Notes: generated by a model not told the origin, from the letters alone. A stretch of DNA of 64,000 nt from Bacteroidota bacterium (GCA_021796215.1 JAJYOK010000002.1:124001-188000); one strand, 5' to 3'. Shown: positions 1 through 8,826, counted from the stretch's first letter. A program made the numbers and translations.

Positions 1-186
1 AACATGCTGCAAAACGCATTTTCCGGTGGACCGTTTCAAAATGTGGTGAATATTATTCAGGATCAAAAACTGACGCCAAACACTTCGCGAATCATGCTGA
101 ACGGAGTTCCGCTTTCATCGCAGGAATTGCAAATTCTGTTGAATCAGAATAAAAATAAAATCAAATCTGTTACTTTTGAAGAATAA
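1..186 (+). CDS. 3' end of an unknown protein gene
   Basis: The frame is open from the first base of the window to a TAA at 184-186, so this is probably the C-terminal part of a gene that starts upstream; an ATG at 4 exists but no ribosome site can be judged. About 61 residues are visible, rich in Asn and Gln and ending in a charged tail. I recognise no domain. It stops 27 bases before the FecR gene and is on the same strand, so it may belong to the same transcription unit. Confidence 0.5.
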   Translation, partial: NMLQNAFSGGPFQNVVNIIQDQKLTPNTSRIMLNGVPLSSQELQILLNQNKNKIKSVTFEE

Positions 187-213
187 TTGCACCGACCTAT
201 TTGGAGAACGCGC

Positions 214-1314
214 ATGAAAAAAATTATACTGTTGTCATTCGTCGTACTGCTTGCAACAGCCCAGAGCATAGCACTGTCGTCTCCCGCTGCTGATTCTAAA
301 AAGCCGATCGCGACAGTCTTCAAACCGGTTGGCACAGTAGAGTATCAAACCGCAGGCAAAGGTTGGACGAAAGCGACGCCGGCAATCCCGTTGTATCCGG
401 GTGATCGTGTACGCACGGCTGAAAATTCTTTCGTCATTATAAAATTTCTCGAAAACTCCATCCTTCGTGTGCAGCAAAAAACTGAGATCACAATCAACGG
501 AGAGATTTCTGCGGACAAGGAATTTTCGAAAAATGTAAACGTGCGGTACGGTCAGCTTGGCTTCAATGTTCAAAAGCATGCAAATGAAAAATTTGAGTTT
601 ACAACACCGACCTCTGTCGCTTCGATTCGCGGAACGCAGGGGGCGTTAACCAGCACAGATAGTTCGTTCCAGCTTATTCTCGGATCGGGTGTTGTCGTCG
701 TGACTAACTTGTTCTCAAATCAAAACATCACTGTGAACGGCGGGCAAATGGCAATTTCGCTCGCTAACGGTCAGCTCAATGTGAAGCAGGCAACGCAGGA
801 AGAGTTGAACCAAATGAACCAGTCAACATCTGGAAACGGCAACGAAGGCGGTCAAGGCAACAACGGCGAAGGCGGACAAAGCAGCGGCTCATCATCTGGT
901 GGAGCAATGACATTCGGCTTCAACGTTACTGCACCTTCCGTTACAGAGGGGCAATCGTTCGATGTGACAGTCGAATTTACTCAGACGTCGGTTCCGCTTG
1001 ACTCTCTGAAATCGCTTGTCTCATATTTTGCTCTTGCTTATAAGGCACCTGCCGCAAGCATATACAAAGAACTGCCGGGCACAATCAGCGGATCGTCGGT
1101 GAAATTCACAATTCCGGAAAGCGATGCGATAGCTCCATCAATTCAAGTCTATGTGATCTTGCGGACTACAACCGGCGTGCAACTCACATATCCTCAGTCG
1201 AATCCAGAGAGCAACCCAATCGTCATCCCGATTCAATCCGCAAATATGAACGAGCTGAAGATTGAGTTTACTGACCCGAGTGGGAAGCGCAAAACAATGG
1301 TTATTGATTATTAA
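214..1314 (+). CDS. FecR-domain exported protein
   Basis: Start chosen at ATG 214, preceded by GGAG at 203-206 and followed at once by a signal peptide (MKK then a hydrophobic stretch to about residue 25); the open frame also allows a TTG at 187, which would place nine residues before the signal. Residues about 35-190 form a FecR domain (PF04773 type: GTV, then PGDRVRT, then a 'SVASIRGTQGA' segment). A Gly/Asn/Ser-rich linker follows near 205-230, then a beta-rich Ig-like domain at about 235-345 that resembles the N-terminus of the next protein. FecR domains act in the periplasm in signal perception or polymer binding. Here there is no neighbouring sigma factor; the partners are a barrel protein and a CHASE2 cyclase. 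The role is inferred from context only. Confidence 0.85.
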   Translation: MKKIILLSFVVLLATAQSIALSSPAADSKKPIATVFKPVGTVEYQTAGKGWTKATPAIPLYPGDRVRTAENSFVIIKFLENSILRVQQKTEITINGEISADKEFSKNVNVRYGQLGFNVQKHANEKFEFTTPTSVASIRGTQGALTSTDSSFQLILGSGVVVVTNLFSNQNITVNGGQMAISLANGQLNVKQATQEELNQMNQSTSGNGNEGGQGNNGEGGQSSGSSSGGAMTFGFNVTAPSVTEGQSFDVTVEFTQTSVPLDSLKSLVSYFALAYKAPAASIYKELPGTISGSSVKFTIPESDAIAPSIQVYVILRTTTGVQLTYPQSNPESNPIVIPIQSANMNELKIEFTDPSGKRKTMVIDY

Positions 1315-1348
1315 CGTATCCGCCGAATCGGCGGCGAAGTTGCTTACA

Positions 1349-1398
1349 CCGCTTGCAATTCTATAATGGTTTTTATAGATTGCAAGCGGTTTTTATTT
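1349..1398 (+). terminator. Intrinsic terminator after the FecR gene
   Basis: Arms at 1349-1365 and 1374-1389 pair almost perfectly (CCGCTTGCAA core, one bulged base) around an 8-base loop and are followed by TTTTTATTT. A smaller hairpin (CCGCC/GGCGG) lies just upstream at 1320-1334. It separates the FecR gene from the barrel gene, so at least part of the transcripts should stop here. Confidence 0.85.
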
Positions 1399-1429
1399 AG
1401 TATCGGTCATTTCTTTCGGGTGCTTCCAT

Positions 1430-3850
1430 ATGTTTTTTGCTAAAAAAGTTCATTCCTTCGCGGCATTATGCTGCGTCATGCTGTTAATTGCGTCAGTTCA
1501 ATCTCACGCACAAATTAACAGTTATATCCGCTCATTGACGACACAGCCTGCAAAAGAAGGGGCAGATTTACAGATTTCTGTATCACTCAATAACACATCG
1601 GATATTGAGCGAGTGTTGTTGTATTACAGATCATTCGGAACGACAGAATACAAAATTTTAGAAATGCCGGTGGACCGCGACTCAGCAAGTGTCACAATTC
1701 CCGCTGCAGATGTTGCTCCTCCGTTCATTGAGTGTTACGTTCTTGCGCAGACAAACTCCGGCAAACAGGAAACATATCCGTACCAAAACGCGCAAACGAT
1801 GCCGACCAGAGTTCCTGTTGAACCGCGCTCACCGAAAGATCAGGAAGTCATCATTCTCAGTCCCGACAGAAACGATTATCTTCTTCCTTCGGATATTTAT
1901 ATTTCTGTTTCGTTAGTCTATGCAACGGATAACATTGATCGTTCACGGACACAGGTATTCTTCGACAATGTTAATGTTTCCAGCAAAGCAGTCATAATGG
2001 GAGATTTGGTTGTTGTATCGGCAAACGGATTGCCTGCAAACATTCCGGCGGGACTTCACACAATCACTGTTAAAGTTTTTGATAAAAAGGGCGTGCTTTA
2101 TCACACACGAACACGTCCGTTCAATGTCATTACCACAGAGGTTGCAAAGGAAATCGGAACGCGCATGATGTACTCTGCCGATGCACAAGCTGAGATACGA
2201 CAGGAAAACATTAAGGGTACCGTTACTGACTACGACAGGCTCGATGCACGCGGAAACGCCCGATACGGAATCTTAAAATCAACTGCGAACCTTCACCTCA
2301 CATCAGAAGAGAAGCCCGATCGCCAGCCTCAAAACAGGTACTTCTTAAGTCTCGACGCACAATATGCGCGGGCAAGTATCGGCGACGCGTATCCGCACTT
2401 ACCTACAACAATTATGGATGGGCGGCGCGTCCGCGGAGTGACATTCGATCTTCTGCTCGGCGCATTCAATATGAATTACGCAACAGGAGAAATTACGCGG
2501 CGCACGGTGCTCGATGACAGCACGCACCAACTTCTCTCCTTCCGCCGTACGCTCACTGCGGTCCGCCCGTATTTCGGAAAAGGTGAAAACTTTCAGCTTG
2601 GCTTTACTTATTTAAAATCCACTGATCAGTACGGTTCAACCGATACAACGAACACGACATTAATGCCGCAGCAAAACGTTGTGTTTGGATCGGACATGCT
2701 CATTGCGTTTGATGATCATCGCGTTGAACTTACCGGGCAAGGCGCCTTCAGCCTGAACAACACGAACATTGCGGCACCGGAATTCACTGACGCGCGTATT
2801 GATTCATCAACAGGATTATCGGACAGCGATAAGAAAACGCTCAAGCAGTTTCTTCCTTATGTCTCAAAGATCATCGCCTTCAATGAAAACCTCCAGCCGC
2901 TGAACCCTGCCGGATTAACATCGCTCGTCTATGAAACCGGCCTTGCCTTGAATTATTTCGGCAACTATTTGAAGGGCACATATGTGTATCACGGGCGCGA
3001 TTACAATTCTGCCGGAACAACAGCGCTCCGCAATGATGTGAAGGGATACAACGTTTTTGACAGGCTTCGGCTTTTGCAGAATAAATTATTCCTTTCCGCG
3101 AGCTACGAACAATTGCAAAACAACACTGCCAATACGGAGATTGCAACAACAACATACGACAACATGCTCACTTCAATTTCTGTTTATCCGGCGAGCAATT
3201 TGCCGAATGTCACGATCGGTTATGGCATCAATAAAAACCATAACCCTATTATCTACGATTCAAGTCTCGCGGGGTACGATTCAACTATTGCCTTGCGCGC
3301 TATCAATGATAGAACAAACCGATACTTCGTTCAGAGCACATACGATTTCACCTCCTCACTGGGCAGACACAATGTAACGCTCAGTATTGATAATGCTGTC
3401 AAAGACGATCAAACACCGAATAATCAGGATGTTAAAAGCTTTAACGGATTTTTTCTGATCAACACTATCCACAGTTTTCCATTGGAAAGCACAATCGGTT
3501 ACTCAATCAGTACTAATTCCATTCCTCAGGTTCAAGTTGCAATAGATACAATCAACGGTGTTCTAACTCCGAAAACTATAACATCTTTTGCTTCGTTGAA
3601 CTATCAAACTGTTACGTTAAACGGGCGTTATCGGCTTATCAGTGATATCTTGAGAATCTCCGCCACATTTGCTCCAACATTCGGCGACTTTAAACGAACA
3701 TTGTATGATGTCAGCCTTCAGTGGACAATTGCACATAATCAAAACGCAATGTTCGAATATCAATACATTGTCAACTCTCCTTCTGCCGCTCAAACGCTGT
3801 CAAGCAGCAACGATTCATTCGTAAGTCTGCTGTATCGTGTGAATTTTTAG
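1430..3850 (+). CDS. Large outer-membrane beta-barrel protein with N-terminal Ig-like domain
   Basis: 806 residues with a signal peptide ending near AHAQ (residue 28). Residues about 36-130 are an Ig-like beta domain that aligns by eye with the C-terminal domain of the preceding FecR protein. A second beta-rich part covers about 135-235. From about 245 on, alternating polar/hydrophobic strands with many aromatic residues run to a C-terminal Phe (VSLLYRVNF), the usual end signature of outer-membrane barrels. No enzymatic motif or TonB box seen. It sits between FecR and a membrane cyclase, so a surface sensor or anchoring role is possible, but no function is assigned. Confidence 0.7.
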   Translation: MFFAKKVHSFAALCCVMLLIASVQSHAQINSYIRSLTTQPAKEGADLQISVSLNNTSDIERVLLYYRSFGTTEYKILEMPVDRDSASVTIPAADVAPPFIECYVLAQTNSGKQETYPYQNAQTMPTRVPVEPRSPKDQEVIILSPDRNDYLLPSDIYISVSLVYATDNIDRSRTQVFFDNVNVSSKAVIMGDLVVVSANGLPANIPAGLHTITVKVFDKKGVLYHTRTRPFNVITTEVAKEIGTRMMYSADAQAEIRQENIKGTVTDYDRLDARGNARYGILKSTANLHLTSEEKPDRQPQNRYFLSLDAQYARASIGDAYPHLPTTIMDGRRVRGVTFDLLLGAFNMNYATGEITRRTVLDDSTHQLLSFRRTLTAVRPYFGKGENFQLGFTYLKSTDQYGSTDTTNTTLMPQQNVVFGSDMLIAFDDHRVELTGQGAFSLNNTNIAAPEFTDARIDSSTGLSDSDKKTLKQFLPYVSKIIAFNENLQPLNPAGLTSLVYETGLALNYFGNYLKGTYVYHGRDYNSAGTTALRNDVKGYNVFDRLRLLQNKLFLSASYEQLQNNTANTEIATTTYDNMLTSISVYPASNLPNVTIGYGINKNHNPIIYDSSLAGYDSTIALRAINDRTNRYFVQSTYDFTSSLGRHNVTLSIDNAVKDDQTPNNQDVKSFNGFFLINTIHSFPLESTIGYSISTNSIPQVQVAIDTINGVLTPKTITSFASLNYQTVTLNGRYRLISDILRISATFAPTFGDFKRTLYDVSLQWTIAHNQNAMFEYQYIVNSPSAAQTLSSSNDSFVSLLYRVNF

Positions 3851-3952
3851 ACTCAGATGAAACCGGAAAATTCTAAACGCATCGTTCCGTGCCTGCACGT
3901 GAAAGCGCGTTTCGGTAAAATGGCGCGCCTGTATGCGTAGTGAAAAAAGACC

Positions 3953-6163
3953 ATGGACATAAAAAAGATCCGTTCCGGCACGCAGGCGTGGCTGACGCGC
4001 TTTGTCATCAGTACAGCCATTGCATTCCTTATCATCACCTTTGTTACCGACGCATTTTTTCAGTTTGGTTTCTTTGATCGCTCAAAGCTTTCTTTTATTG
4101 ATAAAGATTTTGCCGCCCGTGGGCCACTTCCGATTCCACGAGATTCGCTTGATGTCGTTCTCGTAACAATTTCCGACAAAACCGATAACACGCTGCCTGA
4201 ACACTTTCCCTATCCGCGAAGTTATTATGCACACGCAATACGAAACTTGAATCGCGCCGGCGTTCGCGCCATCGGCATTGACTTGACATTCGAAGACCCG
4301 GATAAGAAGGGGCTTGCCGGAGACAGCGCATTGTTTAATGCAATTCGCCAATACAAGAATGTTGTTGTCGCAGGCAAAACTGATATTCGCGTTGATGAAG
4401 CGAACATTATACGGCAAGATGAAGATTTTCATTCCATTTTTTATCCCGCTGACAGTTCCGTCGGCATTGTGTACGTTCCAAACGATCAGGATGGAATTTA
4501 CCGACGCTATTGGCCATTCACCAAAGTGCCTGGGCAGAAACGTTATATTCCGACATTCGCATTCGCTTTGTATAATAAATACCTCCATCTCCCGTCCACA
4601 GCAACATGCAAAGACACAACGAATGCTTTTCTTCTTGACAACCACCGCATTCCGAAGTACGATGATGTTTCAATGCTGATCAATTATGTGGGACCGGCCG
4701 GGCAACAAACGTACCGCATATTCGATCTCGCCGATATTCTTGACGACGAAACACTTAAAACAAAAGAAGAGCTTGAATACGGCGTCGACATCAATACCTT
4801 CGACGATCCCGATATAGGCGTATTGCAAAGCGGTGTTCTCAAAAATAAAATCGTCATTATCGGTCCGGCATTTCCGGAATCAAAAGATATTTTCCCGACT
4901 TCAATGGCAATGCCGGGAAATCCCGATGAGAATCTGATGTACGGAATGGAGATCCATGCAAACGCACTTCAGACTTTGTTGAACGGAAACTTTATCGTCT
5001 CATTGCCGTTGAGAGAACGAGTTTTGGTTGCCTGGTTCTTTTCATTGCTGACTTTTTTTATCGTTTCACTGTTGAAGCATATAAAGTTGAAGCACAGTTA
5101 TTTGTTGGAAATTGCTGCCGTGCTTTTCATTGGAATTGAAATTTACGCCATACTCTACTTTTCGGAATACTTTTTTGCAGCGCATCGCACATTAATGCCG
5201 GTTGTTTCTCCGATTGCGGCAGTTTTTGCAAATTATGTCGGCAGCGCAGTGTATCAATATCTCACTGAGCGAAAACAAAAGGTGATGATCAAAGGAATGT
5301 TCAGTCAATATTTGAATCCGACTGTCGTTGACGAGCTGATTGCGCATCCGGAAAAACTCCGCTTAGGCGGCGAACGAAGAGAATTGACTGTGCTCTTCAG
5401 TGATATTGCGGGCTTTACAACTTTTTCGGAAAAACTTCCACCGGAAGAACTTGTTCTTGTGCTCAACGAGTACTTGAGCGCGATGACCGAGATTGTTTTC
5501 AAAAATGACGGCACTCTCGATAAATACGAAGGCGACGCCGTGATGGCGTTCTGGGGCGCCCCTGTTGAATTGGATAATAATGCCCTTCATGCTTGCAACG
5601 CCGCACTCGAAATGCAGGAGCGGCTTGTGATAATCCGGGAGAAATGGAAAAAAGAAGGAAAGCCGGACGTCTTCGTTCGCATCGGTTTAAATACCGGAGA
5701 CATGGTTGTCGGCAACATGGGCGGCACCGGGCGGTTCGATTACACCGTGATTGGTGATAGTGTGAACTTAGGATCACGCCTCGAAGGTGCCAACAAACAG
5801 TACGGCACTTACATCATGGCAAGCGAACGGACGAGAGATCTCGTGAAAGATTTTTTCATTTTCCGCGAGCTTGATCTTCTCATCGTGAAAGGGAAAACAA
5901 AACCGATCACCGTGTTCGAACTTATCGGCAGAAAAAATGACAGCGTTCATCAACAAAAGCTCGATGCTATCGAAGAATACGGCAAGGGCTTAGCATTATA
6001 CCGGCAGAAACGATTTGAAGAGGCGATCGAACAATTCAAAAAAGCGCTAAGTATAAACCCCGACGATCAGCCATCCAAGATTTATATTGAGCGCTCCCAT
6101 TTGTATCTCGCCGCGCCGCCGCCGGATGATTGGAATGGCGTCTTCGTTCTGAAAACCAAATAA
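3953..6163 (+). CDS. CHASE2-domain class III adenylate/guanylate cyclase with C-terminal TPR
   Basis: 736 residues. One N-terminal membrane segment (about 20-40), an extracytoplasmic CHASE2 sensor domain (about 60-350), three membrane helices (about 355-440), a class III cyclase catalytic domain (about 475-655) and a TPR motif (about 675-715). In the cyclase the two metal-binding Asp residues are present (LFSDIAGFT and GDAVMAF), as are the transition-state Asn and Arg (VNLGSRLEG), so it should be active in making a cyclic nucleotide from ATP (or GTP). CHASE2 is an extracytoplasmic input domain of unknown ligand. It lies in line with FecR and barrel genes, suggesting envelope sensing. Confidence 0.93.
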   Translation: MDIKKIRSGTQAWLTRFVISTAIAFLIITFVTDAFFQFGFFDRSKLSFIDKDFAARGPLPIPRDSLDVVLVTISDKTDNTLPEHFPYPRSYYAHAIRNLNRAGVRAIGIDLTFEDPDKKGLAGDSALFNAIRQYKNVVVAGKTDIRVDEANIIRQDEDFHSIFYPADSSVGIVYVPNDQDGIYRRYWPFTKVPGQKRYIPTFAFALYNKYLHLPSTATCKDTTNAFLLDNHRIPKYDDVSMLINYVGPAGQQTYRIFDLADILDDETLKTKEELEYGVDINTFDDPDIGVLQSGVLKNKIVIIGPAFPESKDIFPTSMAMPGNPDENLMYGMEIHANALQTLLNGNFIVSLPLRERVLVAWFFSLLTFFIVSLLKHIKLKHSYLLEIAAVLFIGIEIYAILYFSEYFFAAHRTLMPVVSPIAAVFANYVGSAVYQYLTERKQKVMIKGMFSQYLNPTVVDELIAHPEKLRLGGERRELTVLFSDIAGFTTFSEKLPPEELVLVLNEYLSAMTEIVFKNDGTLDKYEGDAVMAFWGAPVELDNNALHACNAALEMQERLVIIREKWKKEGKPDVFVRIGLNTGDMVVGNMGGTGRFDYTVIGDSVNLGSRLEGANKQYGTYIMASERTRDLVKDFFIFRELDLLIVKGKTKPITVFELIGRKNDSVHQQKLDAIEEYGKGLALYRQKRFEEAIEQFKKALSINPDDQPSKIYIERSHLYLAAPPPDDWNGVFVLKTK

Positions 6164-6180
6164 AAGCCGCTTTACACTTC

Positions 6181-6220
6181 CACCCCGTTGGACATCTCAC
6201 CAAAGGGTGCAATCATTTTT
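6181..6220 (+). terminator. Terminator after the cyclase gene
   Basis: CACCC (6181-6185) pairs with GGGTG (6205-6209), with TTGG/CCAA extending the stem inside. CAATCATTTTTATTT follows. It lies between the convergent cyclase and lipoprotein genes. Confidence 0.6.
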
Positions 6221-6827
6221 ATTTAAGTCCCAACACAGCTTTTGCAAACAACAATTGATCTTCGCCAAATGAGGTTAATAATGCGTCGGATTTTTCCTGC
6301 CGCAGTTCCAATTCATACATCCGTTTCTCGCTGCGGAACACAAGCACGCGCCGCAGCAAATAATCTTTTGCGTAAATATATAAGCAAAACCGCGGGTCAT
6401 TTTTAAAAAGCGACGGCGTTCGGATAATTCTGCTCACAACATTCAACTGCGCTAATTTTTCCTGAAGTGAAACATTTCCGAGCACACATATATCTTCATT
6501 CGCAAGCATTGCTCTCGTTGCGGCTGATGAGTGGAGTTCTTTCAAAACCATAACAGCGGAACGATTTTCATTGACAAGGCGCATAAGGTTGCCGGGTCCG
6601 GAAGCCGAGAGCTTTTCCCGGAACCAGCCGGATGGCAGGATAAAAGATTCTTCGCGAGATGGAGGAGTGGAATGAAGTGCAGGTGCTTCAGTCGTTGCAC
6701 GTTGAGAAACACAGCCGGGAAAAATTGCGGAAAGTCCTGCAAAGACTACGAGAAGAATAAACAAACGCCCTTGTGTCAAAACATATCCTTGGCGAACAGG
6801 GAAAAACCGAAGCTCGGCACCACTCAT
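6219..6827 (-). CDS. Putative lipoprotein of unknown function
   Basis: 202 residues. The ATG at 6827 directly follows the TGA of the PorV-like gene (TGAATG), which suggests translational coupling. A hydrophobic segment (about 22-37) ends at a Cys (FPGC), a weak lipobox, so it may be a lipoprotein. The rest is mixed alpha/beta without a motif I recognise. It may serve the PorV-like protein encoded just before it. Confidence 0.6.
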   Translation of the reverse strand: MSGAELRFFPVRQGYVLTQGRLFILLVVFAGLSAIFPGCVSQRATTEAPALHSTPPSREESFILPSGWFREKLSASGPGNLMRLVNENRSAVMVLKELHSSAATRAMLANEDICVLGNVSLQEKLAQLNVVSRIIRTPSLFKNDPRFCLYIYAKDYLLRRVLVFRSEKRMYELELRQEKSDALLTSFGEDQLLFAKAVLGLK

Positions 6828-7973
6828 TCACTCTGCGTCCCGGCGATACTTTTCTTCTTCAATGACAAGCCGAAGCGAAATGCGGTGGGAGTTTCCTAAT
6901 TGATCTGCGCCGTTAAACTTTGCAAATGCATAATCAATATCGAGCTTCGGCAAATGCACGCCCGCTCCGAGCGTAAGGTTGCCAATATCGTTCATCCCGA
7001 CACGGAGTGCGGCAATATGTTTGAATTCGTATTCAACGCCGCCGTGCGGATCGAAACTTACCGGACCGACATGCGCCATAGCTGAATACTTTCTGTCCTC
7101 AAAACGAATATCAACATCTACAGCGGGCGCGAACCGTCCTCCTAAAAACTGAAAAGAGTATGCGCCGCCGACTTTGACGGTGGGCGAGATCAACTCGTTC
7201 GTTCCCGTGCTCCACGCGACAAGCGTAGTCGTAACATCCTGAATATTTGCACCCAGCATCAAATTCTCCGAAGCCGCATACAATCCGCCGACATCAAATC
7301 CGATGCCGGTGGCGTAAAAGTCGCCAATAGTTCTCCGAATCAATTTCAGATTTGCGCCCCAATATAAATTTTCCGAATGCTGTTTGGCATATGTGAAATA
7401 AACAGCCCAATCCGCGGCGTTGAAAAAAGTAATCTGACTATAATCCGGCCTGATGTCGGGACCGTCGTTAAAAATACCGTCTCCGTTGATGTCATTCCAT
7501 GCGCTGCGCGTGTCGGGGATGCCATCGATGCCGAGACGAAAGATGCTCACGCCAAAAGACGCCGCATTATATTCAATCTGCTTACTGCTCTCTCCATCTT
7601 GATTCATCGTCGTAGAATCGGTTTGCTGATTCTTCCCGTACGGAAACGCGACAGCCGCATAATCATAATTCACCAGACTGCCGAACTGCTCGTCGTGCAT
7701 CAGCGAAATTTCTGGATACGTAATGCGCGCGAGCCCTGCAGGATTCCAATATCCCGCTGTGACATCGTTCGCCAATGCAACATACGCGCCGCCCATTCCA
7801 AGCGCGCGCCCGCCAACACCGATTGCCATAAACTCTCCGGCATACTTAGCAACTTGAAAACCACCCGCAAATGCTGGCTGAAAATTTGCCGGGACAACGA
7901 GGAAAAGAAGGAACGCCGATGAAATGAGGCTGAAAAAATATTTATTGAAAATCCCTTTGGGAAAGATGTTCAT
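6828..7973 (-). CDS. PorV/PorQ-like outer-membrane protein (UPF0164 type)
   Basis: 381 residues from the ATG at 7973; a longer open frame to 8054 would run through a terminator-like hairpin and put 27 residues before the signal peptide. After the signal (cleavage near AFAGG) comes the family signature: VGGRALGMGGAYVALANDV and then YWNPAGLA, typical of the PorV/UPF0164 14-strand barrels of Bacteroidota and Ignavibacteria. PorV handles T9SS cargo at the outer membrane, but many paralogues of this family exist, so a role in secretion is inference. T9SS-tagged proteins are encoded at 12867 and 30388. Its promoter region is described separately. Confidence 0.85.
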   Translation of the reverse strand: MNIFPKGIFNKYFFSLISSAFLLFLVVPANFQPAFAGGFQVAKYAGEFMAIGVGGRALGMGGAYVALANDVTAGYWNPAGLARITYPEISLMHDEQFGSLVNYDYAAVAFPYGKNQQTDSTTMNQDGESSKQIEYNAASFGVSIFRLGIDGIPDTRSAWNDINGDGIFNDGPDIRPDYSQITFFNAADWAVYFTYAKQHSENLYWGANLKLIRRTIGDFYATGIGFDVGGLYAASENLMLGANIQDVTTTLVAWSTGTNELISPTVKVGGAYSFQFLGGRFAPAVDVDIRFEDRKYSAMAHVGPVSFDPHGGVEYEFKHIAALRVGMNDIGNLTLGAGVHLPKLDIDYAFAKFNGADQLGNSHRISLRLVIEEEKYRRDAE

Positions 7974-7990
7974 AGCATCACCGTAGTCAT

Positions 7991-8024
7991 AAAAAAACCG
8001 AATCTCTCTTCGCGAAATTCGGTT
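7991..8024 (-). terminator. Terminator-like hairpin in the leader of the PorV-like gene
   Basis: On the minus strand AACCGAAT (8024-8017) pairs perfectly with ATTCGGTT (8003-7996), and the stem runs into seven T residues. It ends 18 bases before the ATG at 7973 and lies downstream of the predicted promoter, so it would act as an attenuator. An upstream CTCTCT run can pair with AGAGAG in the hairpin loop, giving a possible competing structure. Confidence 0.65.
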
Positions 8025-8062
8025 CATCTTGTTAGAGAGAAATGAGCATAACACTCAAACAC

Positions 8063-8091
8063 AATATACACACCACACTTTACTCTAACAA
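8063..8091 (-). promoter_or_regulatory. Predicted promoter of the PorV-like gene
   Basis: TTGTTA (8091-8086), a 17-base spacer and TATATT (8068-8063) on the minus strand. Transcription would start near 8056, giving a leader of about 80 bases that contains the hairpin at 7991-8024. Confidence 0.5.
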
Positions 8092-8096
8092 TTGAC

Positions 8097-8109
8097 GATA
8101 ATCATTATC
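8097..8109. promoter_or_regulatory. Fur-box-like palindrome GATAATCATTATC
   Basis: A perfect 6-1-6 palindrome equal to 13 of the 19 bases of the classical Fur box, placed directly upstream of the predicted -35 of the PorV-like gene and 169 bases upstream of the divergent methyltransferase gene. A Fur-family protein is encoded at 60456, but the palindrome near that gene has a different sequence, so the regulator is not certain. Confidence 0.45.
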
Positions 8110-8277
8110 TACGTGTTCTAAATTACACAAATAAGCTTGAAAGTCAAATCGTTTTTGTGCGAGAAGCATTGCGCTTGTCCGCTTCCCAAAATACATCGCT
8201 ATCCGATTAAACCGACGGATTTCATTTCAGCAATGAAGTGCGTACATTGATCTCGCTGCTCTAAGAGAAGGATTTTA

Positions 8278-8826
8278 ATGAGAAAACTAACACATGATGA
8301 AATCGCTGCACGCCGCACACCGCTGGAAAAAATACCGGAACGCAGGCGGTTTCCGATTTATGGCTGGGCTGATAATATCCGAAGTCTCTACAATGTCGGC
8401 TCAATATTCCGCACATCGGACGGCGCAATGATCGAAAAATTATTTCTCACAGGATTTACTCCACACCCACCGCGGAAAGAGATCGAGAAAACCGCGCTCG
8501 GCGCAACAAATACAGTCCCATGGGAATATTACAAACACCCGCAAGAACTTCTTGGAAAATTGCAAGCAAAGAAAGTAAAGATTTGCGTGCTCGAATTGAC
8601 ATCGGGAAGTAAACCATATTACACAATTACACCGCAGGAATTTCCACTCTGCCTTGTGGTGGGAAATGAAATCACCGGAGTCTCAAAAGAAATCATCGAG
8701 CATGCCGACCTTGCAATTGAAATCCCAATGTTCGGCAACAAGCAATCGCTTAATGTCGCCGTTGCGTATGGCATCGCATTATTCGATCTCGTACGAGTCA
8801 TTCAATCGTATGAAAGAGTGAAATAA
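8278..8826 (+). CDS. TrmH/SpoU-family RNA methyltransferase
   Basis: 182 residues, a minimal SpoU-type (SPOUT) 2'-O-methyltransferase. The family motifs are present: NIRSLYNVGSIFRTSDG (motif 1, Asn and Arg for catalysis), VVGNEITGVSKE (motif 2) and IPMFGNKQSLNVAVAYGIALF (motif 3, knotted SAM site) with no extra RNA-binding domain. The target, tRNA or rRNA, cannot be told. AGAGAAGGA lies just upstream of the ATG. Its 3' end overlaps the convergent regulator gene by 25 bases. Confidence 0.92.
   Translation: MRKLTHDEIAARRTPLEKIPERRRFPIYGWADNIRSLYNVGSIFRTSDGAMIEKLFLTGFTPHPPRKEIEKTALGATNTVPWEYYKHPQELLGKLQAKKVKICVLELTSGSKPYYTITPQEFPLCLVVGNEITGVSKEIIEHADLAIEIPMFGNKQSLNVAVAYGIALFDLVRVIQSYERVK

Noticed and set aside
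4082-4645. 187-codon minus-strand frame opposite the cyclase gene
   Set aside because: Lies inside the CHASE2 coding region and has no domain or start signal.
7377-7922. 181-codon plus-strand frame opposite the PorV-like gene
   Set aside because: Antisense shadow; no domain, no ribosome site.
7974-8054. Longer start of the PorV-like gene
   Set aside because: It would put 27 residues before the signal peptide and run through the terminator-like hairpin.
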